This document shows positions 9,752 to 18,111 of a stretch of DNA of 64,000 nucleotides, in pieces. Within the stretch, counting starts at the first letter, position 1, and every line of letters begins with the position of its first letter. The position numbers and the translations under genes are program-made. The DNA is taken from positions 124,001 through 188,000 of the forward strand of contig CAVPNY010000012.1 in the NCBI GenBank assembly GCA_963706905.1. The letters run 5' to 3'. The DNA is from CAVPNY01 sp963706905. GTDB lineage: Bacteria; Chloroflexota; Anaerolineae; Anaerolineales; UBA4823. Below the pieces are notes generated by a model. It searched no databases. It saw nothing but the letters and a program-made list of their open reading frames with translations, and was not told where the DNA came from.

Positions 9752-10055
9752 CCAGTTTCTAGCGGGTGTACTCGGCTCGGTGAGGGCGATCGGCGCGCTC
9801 AGAATTCATCTGCCAGGTCGAGCCAGGCCTGCGCAGCCAGGGTACGGTCGTGGTAAAAGGCGTCTTCCAGGAGCTGAACGCGATTGGCCAGATAATCCGT
9901 TTTCTGGACCAGCACCAGGCGAGCGATGTGCAGCAGCTCGCTGACTTTCGGGAAGAAGGGTGAACGGCGGATCCACAGGCGGGCGGAGTTGTGCAGGACG
10001 GACGAGTCCAGGGCCGAGAGGGCTTCCAGGTAGACGCTCGCCTGGGCCTGGAATC
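9752..10055 (-). pseudogene. Fragment of a replication-protein-like C-terminus (paralogue of the 11.8-13.1 kb gene)
   Basis: The translated minus strand (FFPKVSELLHIAR, LANRVQLLEDAFYHDR, LAAQAWLDLADEF) aligns residue by residue with the C-terminus of the gene at 11791-12126 (YFPRIAELRSQAAR, LAARVQDLEDDFFDDR, LDAQAWLALAEEF). DNA identity is also plain from 9752 to about 9893. After LADEF a one-base insertion gives a stop, and the remaining tail (ERADRPHRAEYTR) is readable in another frame, so this is a decayed piece. It starts right at the stop codon of the C_GCAxxG gene, which marks a recombination junction near 10055. Confidence 0.75.
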
Positions 10056-11039
10056 TCAAACAGTTTGCTTGAGAATATCGTCTGCCAGCATCTGTTGAAC
10101 CTTCTCAGCAACCTTACCCGCAATCAATTTGCATCGAGCGAGGCGATCATTCTCAATGTAGCTGCTCACACCTGCCGGGTCAGAAAAATCACATTGTGTA
10201 ATTACCTGGCACTGAGTGCTGCTGAATTCTTTCACAAACCATCTCGATAACCGGTATCCCCGGTTCATACTCCGGTTGAATTTATTGATGCTTTCATCAA
10301 AGGCATTTCCGCCAGCGGTCATGATGGCGAGAAGCCGGATGACGCGTGGAATGCTGTTTTCAATTTCTCCAGCCCTCAGACCAAGCGCCATCACGCCTGC
10401 GGTGAACGCACTGCAGGTTTTCTGCATGAACAAAGTCCCACCGATAAAAGCGGAAACGGCATCGAAAAGCTCGGGGTCTTCAGAAGGAGCATACCCAAGA
10501 TGGACGAGCACGGCCTGGGCGCAGTGGAAATCGTTTTCAACCAGGTGCGAGTACAGCCTGGAGTAGGCTACCCTTTCCCCTTCCGGAATGGCTTCCCCAT
10601 GATCGCCCTCCAGGACATTAAAAAATATCTCCGGCGAGCACAAGACCGGCCGGATGCAGTGCCTGGGGAAGCGGTCTTTCCCGCGAATCTCCTTGCAATT
10701 CAGCGTCTTGTGATAGTCAAGGAAATGCTGGCAAAGCGCATGCCCTTTGTCGAAGATCACCGGGAGACCACGATCGACCTGGCGTAACCCGTCGTGTATG
10801 CCCAGCATCACCAGGGGCGAGGTGACCCCTCCGCATTCAACTCCGGTGTTGCCGATGCCCCCCGGCATTCCGGCGCTGAGCCTGACCAGCCATTCCTCTG
10901 GCGTGGATGAAATATCCAGGATGGATTGCATCACCGTTGGAGCACAGTGGCCCATCCGTAAGAGATTCGCGAAACTCTGCCCCCGGTAAGCCCAGTTTGG
11001 AGCCAATTCAGGTTTTTGAATGTGATTTTGGTTTTCCAT
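10056..11039 (-). CDS. Double C_GCAxxG_C_C-type redox protein
   Basis: The protein has 327 residues. The C-terminal half has the family pattern: HCAQAVLVHLGY, then AFIGGTLFMQKTCSAFTAGVMALGL, then WFVKEFSSTQCQVITQCDF and a last Cys in RLARCKLIAGKVAEKV. The N-terminal half repeats it in diverged form: GHCAPTVMQSIL, GGIGNTGVECGGVTSPLVMLG and LNCKEIRG. So it looks like two tandem C_GCAxxG_C_C domains, with about eight conserved cysteines. Members are thought to be redox-active or metal-binding proteins; the exact role is unknown. AAAGGAAG precedes the ATG. It lies 20 bp after the membrane-protein gene, so both are probably one operon, suggesting a membrane-linked redox function. Confidence 0.7.
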   Translation of the reverse strand: MENQNHIQKPELAPNWAYRGQSFANLLRMGHCAPTVMQSILDISSTPEEWLVRLSAGMPGGIGNTGVECGGVTSPLVMLGIHDGLRQVDRGLPVIFDKGHALCQHFLDYHKTLNCKEIRGKDRFPRHCIRPVLCSPEIFFNVLEGDHGEAIPEGERVAYSRLYSHLVENDFHCAQAVLVHLGYAPSEDPELFDAVSAFIGGTLFMQKTCSAFTAGVMALGLRAGEIENSIPRVIRLLAIMTAGGNAFDESINKFNRSMNRGYRLSRWFVKEFSSTQCQVITQCDFSDPAGVSSYIENDRLARCKLIAGKVAEKVQQMLADDILKQTV

Positions 11040-11058
11040 CGGATCTTCCTTTCAGATG

Positions 11059-11541
11059 TCACATGTCGCCCAACCCAAAGACCGTGACGATCCCCAGCAC
11101 AAGGCCATATACCATGTGCATAACGAAGGAGATGCTGAACCACAGCGCCGCATCGGCTGCTTTCATCCCTAAAGCCAGGCTGCCGGCAGCCAGCAATGGC
11201 ACGCTCAATACTTCGACATAGAGTATGCCCAGTCCCACCTTCTTCAGGCGAGAGACATGGTGAAGAGGCTCCAGACAGGCAACAGCAATGCCAAATATGC
11301 CGCCCATGATAAGGCCGATCAGGTAGTACAACCGCATACCGAGCGCAGGGCCACCAGCCAGAGCGATCCCAAGCTTTGAAAAAAAAGCCGCCGCCGAATT
11401 GCCAATGATCGAGAAGGAAGTGTTGACTGGCCATCCGAGGAGAGTGAAAATAACAGCTCCGAAAAGGTACATCAAGAACGTCCCAGCCAGACCTCCGGCC
11501 ATCCCTACGATCATTCCCCGAATGAAGGTTGAGCACCTCAT
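11059..11541 (-). CDS. Polytopic membrane protein, partner of the C_GCAxxG protein
   Basis: From ATG 11541 (GGAGAG about 9 bases upstream) the protein has about 160 residues. About four hydrophobic segments are visible: IVGMAGGLAGTFLMYLFGA; a second around LYYLIGLIMGGIFGIAVACL; a third around LYVEVLSVPLLAAGSLALG; and a fourth around FVMHMVYGLVLGIVTVFGLG. An upstream ATG at 11625 would add 28 polar residues but has worse spacing to GGAGG. I do not recognise the family. Its 20-bp distance to the redox gene suggests a shared function. Confidence 0.6.
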   Translation of the reverse strand: MRCSTFIRGMIVGMAGGLAGTFLMYLFGAVIFTLLGWPVNTSFSIIGNSAAAFFSKLGIALAGGPALGMRLYYLIGLIMGGIFGIAVACLEPLHHVSRLKKVGLGILYVEVLSVPLLAAGSLALGMKAADAALWFSISFVMHMVYGLVLGIVTVFGLGDM

Positions 11542-11790
11542 CAGTTGTTCTCTCTCCTCATTTCTCCAACCAATCGCTTGAAACGTTCTACAGGATAGAA
11601 CCATGACATCCAGGTCATTTTCCAACCTGCAGGTGGAGCCTCCTTTAGTGTAGCATCGTTTTCATTTTTGCGATTATTAAACGATCATTTTCACTGCGTT
11701 GCTCCTTCGCTTACTCCTTCTCTTCGCTCAGGGCTTCGGCTCAGTGTCCGCTCTGCGCGCTCAGGTTCAGGATCGATGGGAGAGGGGATA

Positions 11791-13145
11791 TTAGACTCCT
11801 TTTGGAGGATGGATCTGGAATGCGGCCAGCTTCTTGCGGGTGTGCAGGGCGCGGTGGGGGCGATCGGCGCGCTCGAATTCTTCTGCCAGGGCGAGCCAGG
11901 CCTGCGCATCCAGGGTACGGTCATCAAAGAAGTCGTCTTCCAGGTCCTGGACGCGGGCTGCCAGCAGGTCGGGCGCGGTGGTGGGAGATAAGCTGGCAAA
12001 GCGGTCGGTGCCAGCCAGACGGGCGGCCTGGCTGCGCAGCTCGGCGATGCGCGGGAAGTACTGCGACTCTGCCATGTGGCGCTCAGCCGCCCGCCACAGC
12101 AGGTCGACGGGGATATCCGCCAGCATGTGTACGTAGATATCCAGCCCCTCGCGGGAAATCCCCTGGTTGGGATATGCCTGGCCTCAGGTGACCAGCACCT
12201 GGAGGATTGCCTCGCTATCCGAAACCACGGCAACTCCTTGAGCATCTGCTGGAGGATCTGCTCGGTCGACTCTTTGCCCGGCTGCTTACCCCGGCACTGG
12301 CGGCAGCCTTCTGGACCGCCGCGCTGGTACAGGTCGAGCTGCCCGGTGATATTGCGCGGACTCCAGCCATGTCCCAGCCAGTGCTCCAGGGTGGCATCCC
12401 AGCGCTCCAGATCGTCCACTAGCTCAGCCAGCAGCTCGCGCTGCAGACGGTTGGGGTGCAGTCCGGTCAGCTCCCGGTAGCGGCTGGCGGCATCCTGGCC
12501 TGGACGGGCATGCCTGGATATCCCCCGGCCTGAGGACGGCGGTTTTGTCCCCCGGGAACCGGGCTGGCTGGCGTTTGAGACGACGGATTTGAGCGCCGCA
12601 GCTGGAATCATCGAGCCGCCGGGGGGATGGTCTCGATTTTGGGATGCCAGATTTTTGCCCTCTCTAAGCAGATCCTGTTTAATGCGTAATTGATCTATTA
12701 ATGCTGCTGTTAAGAGAGGGGATTTTTCTCGATTTTGAGACAGTTTGTCCCACTTTTGGGACTGATTGTCCCACTTTTGAGAATCGCTCGCCTCTGCCGG
12801 AGGATCGACAACGCCACCATGTGAAACCTGGTACCCTGGGTCGGATGGAAGGTAAGCTTGATCCTGCTCAGCGGCGAAGGAAATGATCAACAGGCCGCGA
12901 CCGGCTGTGCGCCAATCCAGCACCTGCCTGGATTTGAGAAAGGCGAGATGACGGTAAAGCGTTGACTTGGCTATTCCAGCCATCTTGAGCAGCTGCTGCA
13001 GGTCAAGCGGCGGCGTCTCGGCGCCTTCCTGCACCAGGCTGCGCAATTGCAGCCAGGTCAGCAGATAAGCGGCGGGAATTGAGCCGTCGCAGGCCAGCGC
13101 AGGCGGAATAAAAACAGTGCGGGGGGAGAGAAAGGATCGTTGCAT
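11791..13145 (-). pseudogene. Phage/plasmid-replication-like HTH protein, broken
   Basis: The N-terminal third has a winged-helix domain (IPAAYLLTWLQLRSL, LLKMAGIAKSTLYRHLAFLKSR). A polar linker with a repeated SQKWDNQSQKWDK segment follows, then a C-terminal helical domain with YRELTGLHPNRLQRELLAEL. This organisation is like replication initiators and DnaD-type proteins of mobile elements. The frame is lost near 12230, and a TGA occurs at about 12186 in the restored frame. The C-terminus resumes as GLDIYVHMLADIPVDLLWRAAE and ends at 11791. Start taken at ATG 13145. Two lesions point to true decay. A short C-terminal paralogue lies at 9752-10055. Confidence 0.65.
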
Positions 13146-13190
13146 AGGTTTCTGCTGGCGGGCGGCGGACTGCCGAAGTTGGGCGAGCAA

Positions 13191-13460
13191 CCGCCGGCCG
13201 AGCTTGCTCGCTCATAACCTCAGCAGTCGCCTGACACCGTCTTGCAGGCTAATTTTTAGCACATTTGTTCTATTTTGAGAAGGGGTGACGCCTTGTTTTA
13301 GAGCAAATTCACCCGATGGGGGATGGGAGTGGATCAAAGGGGTAACCCAATGGAGTAGGTAAGAAGTGGGAAGTAGGAAGTGGTCAGTAGAAAGGGGAAA
13401 GTATTCTGTTGTGTGAGTGGAGTGCGTCATGTCTTTATATTCGAAGTTCAGAGACCCAGG
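13191..13460. other. Non-coding stretch upstream of the tungstate regulator
   Basis: No gene is supported here. From about 13355 to 13410 the plus strand is a purine-rich imperfect repeat of the unit AGTGGGAAGTAGGA. It carries no structure I can name. The promoter at 13461 follows directly. Confidence 0.5.
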
Positions 13461-13499
13461 TTGACAATCGGAAGACTTTACCCTAAAATTAAATTTAAT
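13461..13499 (+). promoter_or_regulatory. Sigma70-type promoter with palindrome over the start site
   Basis: TTGACA at 13461-13466, exactly 17 bases, then TAAAAT at 13484-13489. A perfect 12-bp palindrome ATTAAATTTAAT (13488-13499) overlaps the -10 and likely start point, where a repressor could sit. The downstream gene is the HTH regulator of the tungstate system, so autoregulation is a reasonable guess. Confidence 0.65.
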
Positions 13500-13531
13500 G
13501 TCAGGTATTCTCCCCTTCAAGGATTAAGGTT

Positions 13532-14533
13532 ATGACTGCGCGACACATTCTCAACTCCACCGACCAGATCCGCATCCTCGCCGATCCACGCCGGCTGCAA
13601 ATCCTCAGGCGCTTGATGGCGCAGCCAGCGACGATCTCGCAGCTAGGCCGCATTTTCGGCGAGCACCCTGCCTGGATCCGCCACCACCTGAAAAAACTGG
13701 AACAGGCCGGGTTGGTGGCGCTTGAATCAACCCGGGTGACCGGCGGATATACCGAGAAATTCTACAAGGCGATCGCGCCGGCCTTCGTGCTGCAGAATGT
13801 GATCCTGCCCGAGGAGCCGGAAGGCACCCCAATCCTGTTGATGGGCAGCCACGACCTGGCGCTGGAGCTCCTGGTAGAGCTCGTTCACCAGGCAGCCGGC
13901 AATATCCACCTTCTGCCGGTGCCCGTCGGCAGCCTGGATGGTTTGATCGCCCTGCGCAACGGGCTCACCCCGCTCACCGGATGCCATCTAATCGATCCAG
14001 CCAGCGGTGAATACAACGCTCCCTTTGTGCGCCATCTTTTCCCCGATCTGGATATCGTCCTGATCACCCTGGCGCATCGAGAACAGGGTTTGATGCTTGC
14101 CAGGGGCAACCCGCTCGGGATTCGCTCGATCAAGGACCTGGTCCGGTCGGGGCTCACCTTTATTAACCGCAACCGGGGATCGGGAACGCGCTTGTGGTTG
14201 GATCACCAGCTGCGCGATCAGGGAATATCCCCTGAACAGATCAACGGATACAGCCAGGAGATGGTCTCGCACACCGTGCTTGCCCATGCCATCCAGCAGG
14301 GCTTTGCCGATGCGGGGATCGGATTAAGAGCCGCGGCGGTCAAAGAAAACCTGGATTTCATTCCTCTATTCACAGAGCGGTACGACCTGATCATTCCACA
14401 TGACCGGGTTGAGAATCCTGAGATCGTCCCGATCATCGACATGGTCAGGAGCCAGACATTCCACCACAAAGTCACCTCGCTTGCAGGATATGAGGATTAC
14501 CACACCGGAGAATCCCAGGTCGTGCATGCATAA
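13532..14533 (+). CDS. HTH plus periplasmic-binding-like regulator of the tungstate system
   Basis: The protein has 333 residues. Residues 1-75 form an ArsR-like winged helix (ILADPRRLQILRRLM, ISQLGRIFG, HHLKKLEQAGLV). From about residue 100 a binding-protein-like domain follows (PF12727 type) with GSHDLALELLVE, PVGSLDGLIALRNG, FINRNRGSGTRLWLD and GFADAGIGLRAAA. In such one-protein regulators the second domain senses molybdate, tungstate or the pterin-related ligand. GGATTAAGG precedes ATG 13532. tupA starts 121 bp after its stop on the same strand, so it probably controls tupABC. Confidence 0.8.
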   Translation: MTARHILNSTDQIRILADPRRLQILRRLMAQPATISQLGRIFGEHPAWIRHHLKKLEQAGLVALESTRVTGGYTEKFYKAIAPAFVLQNVILPEEPEGTPILLMGSHDLALELLVELVHQAAGNIHLLPVPVGSLDGLIALRNGLTPLTGCHLIDPASGEYNAPFVRHLFPDLDIVLITLAHREQGLMLARGNPLGIRSIKDLVRSGLTFINRNRGSGTRLWLDHQLRDQGISPEQINGYSQEMVSHTVLAHAIQQGFADAGIGLRAAAVKENLDFIPLFTERYDLIIPHDRVENPEIVPIIDMVRSQTFHHKVTSLAGYEDYHTGESQVVHA

Positions 14534-14654
14534 TTCCACCCCATACAGTAAAAGCCGCTCGCACTACGTGGGCCACACAAATAGACGAAAATGAGAATGC
14601 TTCGCACAGAACACTCGCAATGACATTTTCGAATAAATAAGGAGAATTTGCTCT

Positions 14655-15509
14655 ATGAAGAAAATCCGTTTGTCCCCATTGATCTACCTGCTCGTTGCCC
14701 TGGTTATCCTGGCTGCCTGCGCCCCCGCGGCTCCCGCCAACAAGGATCTGATCCTGGCGACGACCACCAGCACCCAGGATTCAGGCCTGCTGGATGAGCT
14801 GGTGCCGGTTTTCCAGAAAGACACGGGATACGTGGTCAAAACCGTGGCGGTCGGAACCGGAGAGGCCCTCGAGATGGGCAGGCAGGGCAACGCCGATGTA
14901 CTCCTGGTCCACGCCCCCGCCTCTGAAAAGGAGCTGATGGATGAAGGCTATGGCTCTGAGCGGCTGCTGGTCATGCACAATGACTTCATCATTGTCGGGC
15001 CAGCGGCTGACCCCGCTGCGATCAAGGGCACCCCGACTGCCGTCGAGGCTTTCCAGAAAATCGCAGCCGCGGAAGCCCCATTTATCTCCAGAGGCGACGA
15101 CTCTGGCACGCACAAGATGGAGCTGGCAATCTGGAAAAAGGCTGGCATCACCCCTGAGGGAGACTGGTACCAGGAGTCAGGCCAGGGCATGGGCGCGACA
15201 TTAAAGATCGCTTCTGAGAAGACTGCCTATACGCTCACTGACAGGGCGACTTACCTGGCAAACAAGGAAACCCTCGCGCTGGATATCCTGGTCGAAGGGG
15301 ACGCCGGCCTGCTGAATGTGTACCATGTGATCGTGGTCAACCCAGAGAAATACCCGAAGGTCAATGTCGATGGGGCGAAAGCTTTTGCCACCTTCCTGAC
15401 CTCCAAGGCAACCCAGGCGCTGATTGGCGAGTTTGGCAAGCAAAAATTCGGCCAGCCGCTTTTCTTCCCGGATGCCGACAAGACCGACGCCGATTTAGGG
15501 TTAGAATAA
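14655..15509 (+). CDS. tupA: Tungstate ABC transporter, substrate-binding lipoprotein
   Basis: A lipoprotein signal (basic MKKIRLS, hydrophobic core, lipobox LAAC) is followed by LILATTTSTQDSGLLDELVP. TTTSTQDSG is the oxyanion-binding signature of the TupA/WtpA group. Other family blocks are AVGTGEALEMGRQGNADVLLVH, FISRGDDSGTHKMELAIW and YTLTDRATYLA. It binds tungstate outside the membrane and hands it to TupB. About 284 residues, normal length. GGAG lies 10 bases before the ATG. A strong hairpin follows the stop, which may stabilise its message relative to tupBC. Confidence 0.93.
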   Translation: MKKIRLSPLIYLLVALVILAACAPAAPANKDLILATTTSTQDSGLLDELVPVFQKDTGYVVKTVAVGTGEALEMGRQGNADVLLVHAPASEKELMDEGYGSERLLVMHNDFIIVGPAADPAAIKGTPTAVEAFQKIAAAEAPFISRGDDSGTHKMELAIWKKAGITPEGDWYQESGQGMGATLKIASEKTAYTLTDRATYLANKETLALDILVEGDAGLLNVYHVIVVNPEKYPKVNVDGAKAFATFLTSKATQALIGEFGKQKFGQPLFFPDADKTDADLGLE

Positions 15510-15538
15510 AGCATTCATTCCAGACATCGAAGTTTTGT

Positions 15539-15574
15539 GGTTGGTTTGGGCGGTTGAAGCCGCCCAAACCAACC
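15539..15574 (+). terminator. 15-bp hairpin between tupA and tupB
   Basis: The stem 15539-15553 (ending TTTGGGCGG) pairs perfectly with 15560-15574 (starting CCGCCCAAACC) across loop TTGAAG. No T-run follows, so it is more likely an mRNA-stabilising or attenuating element than a full terminator. Its centre matches the hairpin at 39824-39860. Confidence 0.7.
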
Positions 15575-15600
15575 CGCTATTTCTGAGGTAGTGACAGCTC

Positions 15601-16308
15601 ATGGAGTTTATCTGGGAAGGCATCCAGGAGGCTATTCGCCTGCTGCTCAGCGGTGATCCGGAAGTCTGGCAGATCACGTTTCTTTCCATTGGAATTTCCG
15701 GGATAGCCACCATGTTGAGCGTGGTGATCGGGCTGCCCCTGGGCACCTGGCTGGCGCTGGGAGCACTCAAAGGCAAAGGCTGTTTTCTGAGCGTTATTAA
15801 CACCGGCATGGCCCTACCTCCGGTGGTCGTTGGCCTGTGGGTGTCCATATTTCTGTGGCGCAGCGGGCCGCTGGGCGATCTGCACCTGATCTACACACCA
15901 GCCGCCATCGTCATCGCTCAGTTGATCATCGCCGCGCCATTGATGATCGGACTGACCGTCACCGCGCTGCAGCAGCTCAATCCGAAACTGCAGCTACAGT
16001 TGTTAGGGTTAGGAGCTTCCCGCAGCCAGTTAATCCTGGCGCTGTGGCGGGAAGCCCGCCTGCCTTTATTGGCCGCGCTGATGGCCGCTTTCGGGAGCGT
16101 GATCTCCGAAGTCGGCGCGTCGATGATGGTCGGCGGCAATATCCGCGGCCAGACCAGGGTGCTCACCACCGCCATCGTCCTGGAGACCGGCAAAGGCCAG
16201 TTCGCCACCGCCATCGCCTTAGGCTTTATCCTGCTGCTCCTGGCTTATCTGGTGAATCTGGTCTTTACGACTGTTCAACAAAGAGGCGCAAATCAGAAAA
16301 TATCTTGA
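15601..16308 (+). CDS. tupB: Tungstate ABC transporter, permease
   Basis: A 235-residue inner membrane protein with about five hydrophobic segments and the binding-protein-dependent permease loop GLGASRSQLILALWREARLPLLAALMAAFG, where the E-A-A-like G motif contacts the ATPase. The ending AIALGFILLLLAYLVNLV is typical of TupB. GAGG lies about 12 bases before ATG 15601. It sits between tupA and tupC on the same strand, with 31 bp to tupC, so the three form one transporter. Confidence 0.92.
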   Translation: MEFIWEGIQEAIRLLLSGDPEVWQITFLSIGISGIATMLSVVIGLPLGTWLALGALKGKGCFLSVINTGMALPPVVVGLWVSIFLWRSGPLGDLHLIYTPAAIVIAQLIIAAPLMIGLTVTALQQLNPKLQLQLLGLGASRSQLILALWREARLPLLAALMAAFGSVISEVGASMMVGGNIRGQTRVLTTAIVLETGKGQFATAIALGFILLLLAYLVNLVFTTVQQRGANQKIS

Positions 16309-16339
16309 CCTGGGTATCTTGCCGCACGGTTAAATCGGA

Positions 16340-17419
16340 ATGCCTAATATTTACGAGATTAAGGATTTACTGATCCGTCGATCGGGTCTTCAAGTGCTGG
16401 AGATCGACGCTCTGGATATCTTTGAAGGCGAGATTCTGGCGGTCATCGGTCCAAATGGCGCTGGAAAATCTACCCTGCTGCTGACTTTAAGCCGCCTGCT
16501 CAAGCCTGACCGGGGTCAGGTGAGCTTCAAAGGCCAGTCGATCCAATCCATGGATGACTTAACCTACCGGCGCAAGCTGGCTCTGGTTTTGCAGGAGCCT
16601 TTACTCTTGAATCGATCGGTTTTCGATAATGTCGCCGTCGGATTGAAATTTCGCGGGCTCGACCGGGAGAAGGTCAATCAGCGGGTTGAGTATTGGCTAG
16701 AAAGATTCGGCGTCCTTCAACTGAAGGTCCGGCAAGCCCAACGTCTGTCGGGCGGTGAAGCCCAGCGAGTGAGCCTGGCGCGGGCTTTCGCCCTCCAGCC
16801 GGAGGTGCTTTTACTCGACGAGCCGTTTGGCTCATTGGACGCCCCTACCCGGGCAGCGCTCCTGGGAGATCTGCACAGGACGCTGAGAGAGGTGGACATC
16901 ACCACCATCTTCATCACGCATGATTTGAACGAAGCCCTGTCCTTGGGAGACCGGGTGGCGGTCCTGTTGGGCGGTCGCTTGCGGCAGACGGGACCCCCTG
17001 AAAAGGTCTTCTCGGAGCCCGCTGACGAGGAGGTGGCTGCATTTGTCGGCGTGGAGACAATCCTGCCCGGCAAAGTCATCTCCAACCACGAAGGCGGCCT
17101 TGTGGTAGACGTAAGAGGCCGCCAACTGGAGGCGATCGGAGCGCTAGAAACCGGGCAGGAAGTTTACTTCTGCCTGCGACCCGAAGATATAACCCTTTGG
17201 CCAGTCGATGACATTCCTCACTCGAGCGCGCGCAACCGTATCTCGGGCAAAATTCTGGAATTCAGACCGCAAGGGCCGCTGGTCCAGGTGGTGATTGACT
17301 GCGGCTTTCCACTGGTCGCCCTGATCACCAGGACATCCAAGGAAGAGATGGGATTGTTCGAGGGACAGCCGGTGATCGTCTCGTTCAAGGCCAGCGCCGT
17401 CCATCTCATTGAAAGATAA
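16340..17419 (+). CDS. tupC: Tungstate ABC transporter, ATP-binding protein
   Basis: The protein has 359 residues. The N-terminal ATPase shows Walker A GPNGAGKST, Q-loop LQEPLL, signature LSGGEAQRVSLARA, Walker B VLLLDEPFGSLDAPTR and the switch His in FITHDLNEA. From about residue 235 a TOBE/MOP-like domain follows (ETILPGKVISN, ITRTSKEEMGLFEGQPV), typical of oxyanion importers and possibly sensing the ligand. It powers tungstate uptake with TupAB. About 100 bp of non-coding DNA follows. Confidence 0.92.
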   Translation: MPNIYEIKDLLIRRSGLQVLEIDALDIFEGEILAVIGPNGAGKSTLLLTLSRLLKPDRGQVSFKGQSIQSMDDLTYRRKLALVLQEPLLLNRSVFDNVAVGLKFRGLDREKVNQRVEYWLERFGVLQLKVRQAQRLSGGEAQRVSLARAFALQPEVLLLDEPFGSLDAPTRAALLGDLHRTLREVDITTIFITHDLNEALSLGDRVAVLLGGRLRQTGPPEKVFSEPADEEVAAFVGVETILPGKVISNHEGGLVVDVRGRQLEAIGALETGQEVYFCLRPEDITLWPVDDIPHSSARNRISGKILEFRPQGPLVQVVIDCGFPLVALITRTSKEEMGLFEGQPVIVSFKASAVHLIER

Positions 17420-17605
17420 CAACCGGGTGACTTAATAAGTCAAGTGGGGGAATGGGACGAATAGACTAAACCAATAAATTGCTCAATTACTGGCAAAGCC
17501 ATTGACGAATATCACCATTCAATGATAAATATTGGGGTGGCTTTGTTCTATCCGGCTTTCGTATTCCATAGTATAAAAAAGCAAAAGGTTATTGGAAAGG
17601 TATTC

Positions 17606-18100
17606 ATGCAAACAAAGGAAGAATTGCCCAACCTTCTGTCGATTGAAAATAGTGAGATAGAATTGCTGCCGCCACTGGATGTTGATACAGTCAGGGAGTT
17701 ATGGTCAAGGACCTACAATACCGATGGGAAACCGGATTGGTCCCATTTATATCCTTATTATCACCCGGATGTGGTCTTCGAGGATTCTGTCCAGCGCATT
17801 GAAGGAATTGGGGAATTCGTTGCCCTGTGCGAACGCCTGACAAAGCGCTGTAATAGCCTTCAGATGGAAATCCTCTCCATCGCGCAGGACTCTAATTTCA
17901 TCCTTATGGACTGGATCATGACCATGTCTTTCAATAAATATCCCAACACCCCGGTTTATGGGAGCACAAAACTCACTCTACATGCAGACGGTCGCATCAT
18001 CCATCAGCGCGACTATTTTGACCTGTGGGGCGATATCTTCAACGGGATCCCTTATTTCAAAAAAACCTATCGAAAATTTATGCGAAAACACTTCGGGTAG
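17606..18100 (+). CDS. NTF2/SnoaL-like domain protein
   Basis: Start placed at ATG 17606, preceded by GGAAAGG, rather than at 17522, which adds a hydrophobic leader without family support. The roughly 164-residue protein has the NTF2-like layout: VRELWSRTYN, YPYYHPDVVFEDSVQRIEGIGEFVALCERL, LMDWIMTMSFNKYPNTPVYGSTKLTLHADGRI and HQRDYFDLWGDIF. HQRDYFD near the end resembles the nuclear-transport-factor-2 group often paired with steroid or terpenoid redox genes. It ends 11 bp before the SDR start, so the two are probably one operon. Confidence 0.75.
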   Translation: MQTKEELPNLLSIENSEIELLPPLDVDTVRELWSRTYNTDGKPDWSHLYPYYHPDVVFEDSVQRIEGIGEFVALCERLTKRCNSLQMEILSIAQDSNFILMDWIMTMSFNKYPNTPVYGSTKLTLHADGRIIHQRDYFDLWGDIFNGIPYFKKTYRKFMRKHFG

Positions 18101-18111
18101 AGGCGCCTCCC

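Noticed and set aside
12180..12192. TGA inside the replication-like gene as recoding
   Set aside because: It lies next to a frameshift in a gene that also has a decayed partial copy, so loss of function is simpler.
13355..13410. Purine-rich repeats as a CRISPR or phase-variable tract
   Set aside because: Units are irregular, with no spacer pattern and no conserved repeat length.
14534..14654. Segment before tupA as a riboswitch (molybdenum/tungsten cofactor type)
   Set aside because: I could not draw the conserved stems of such a riboswitch; the stretch contains a TTCGC...CTCGCAATGACA phrase that looks more like a dispersed repeat remnant.
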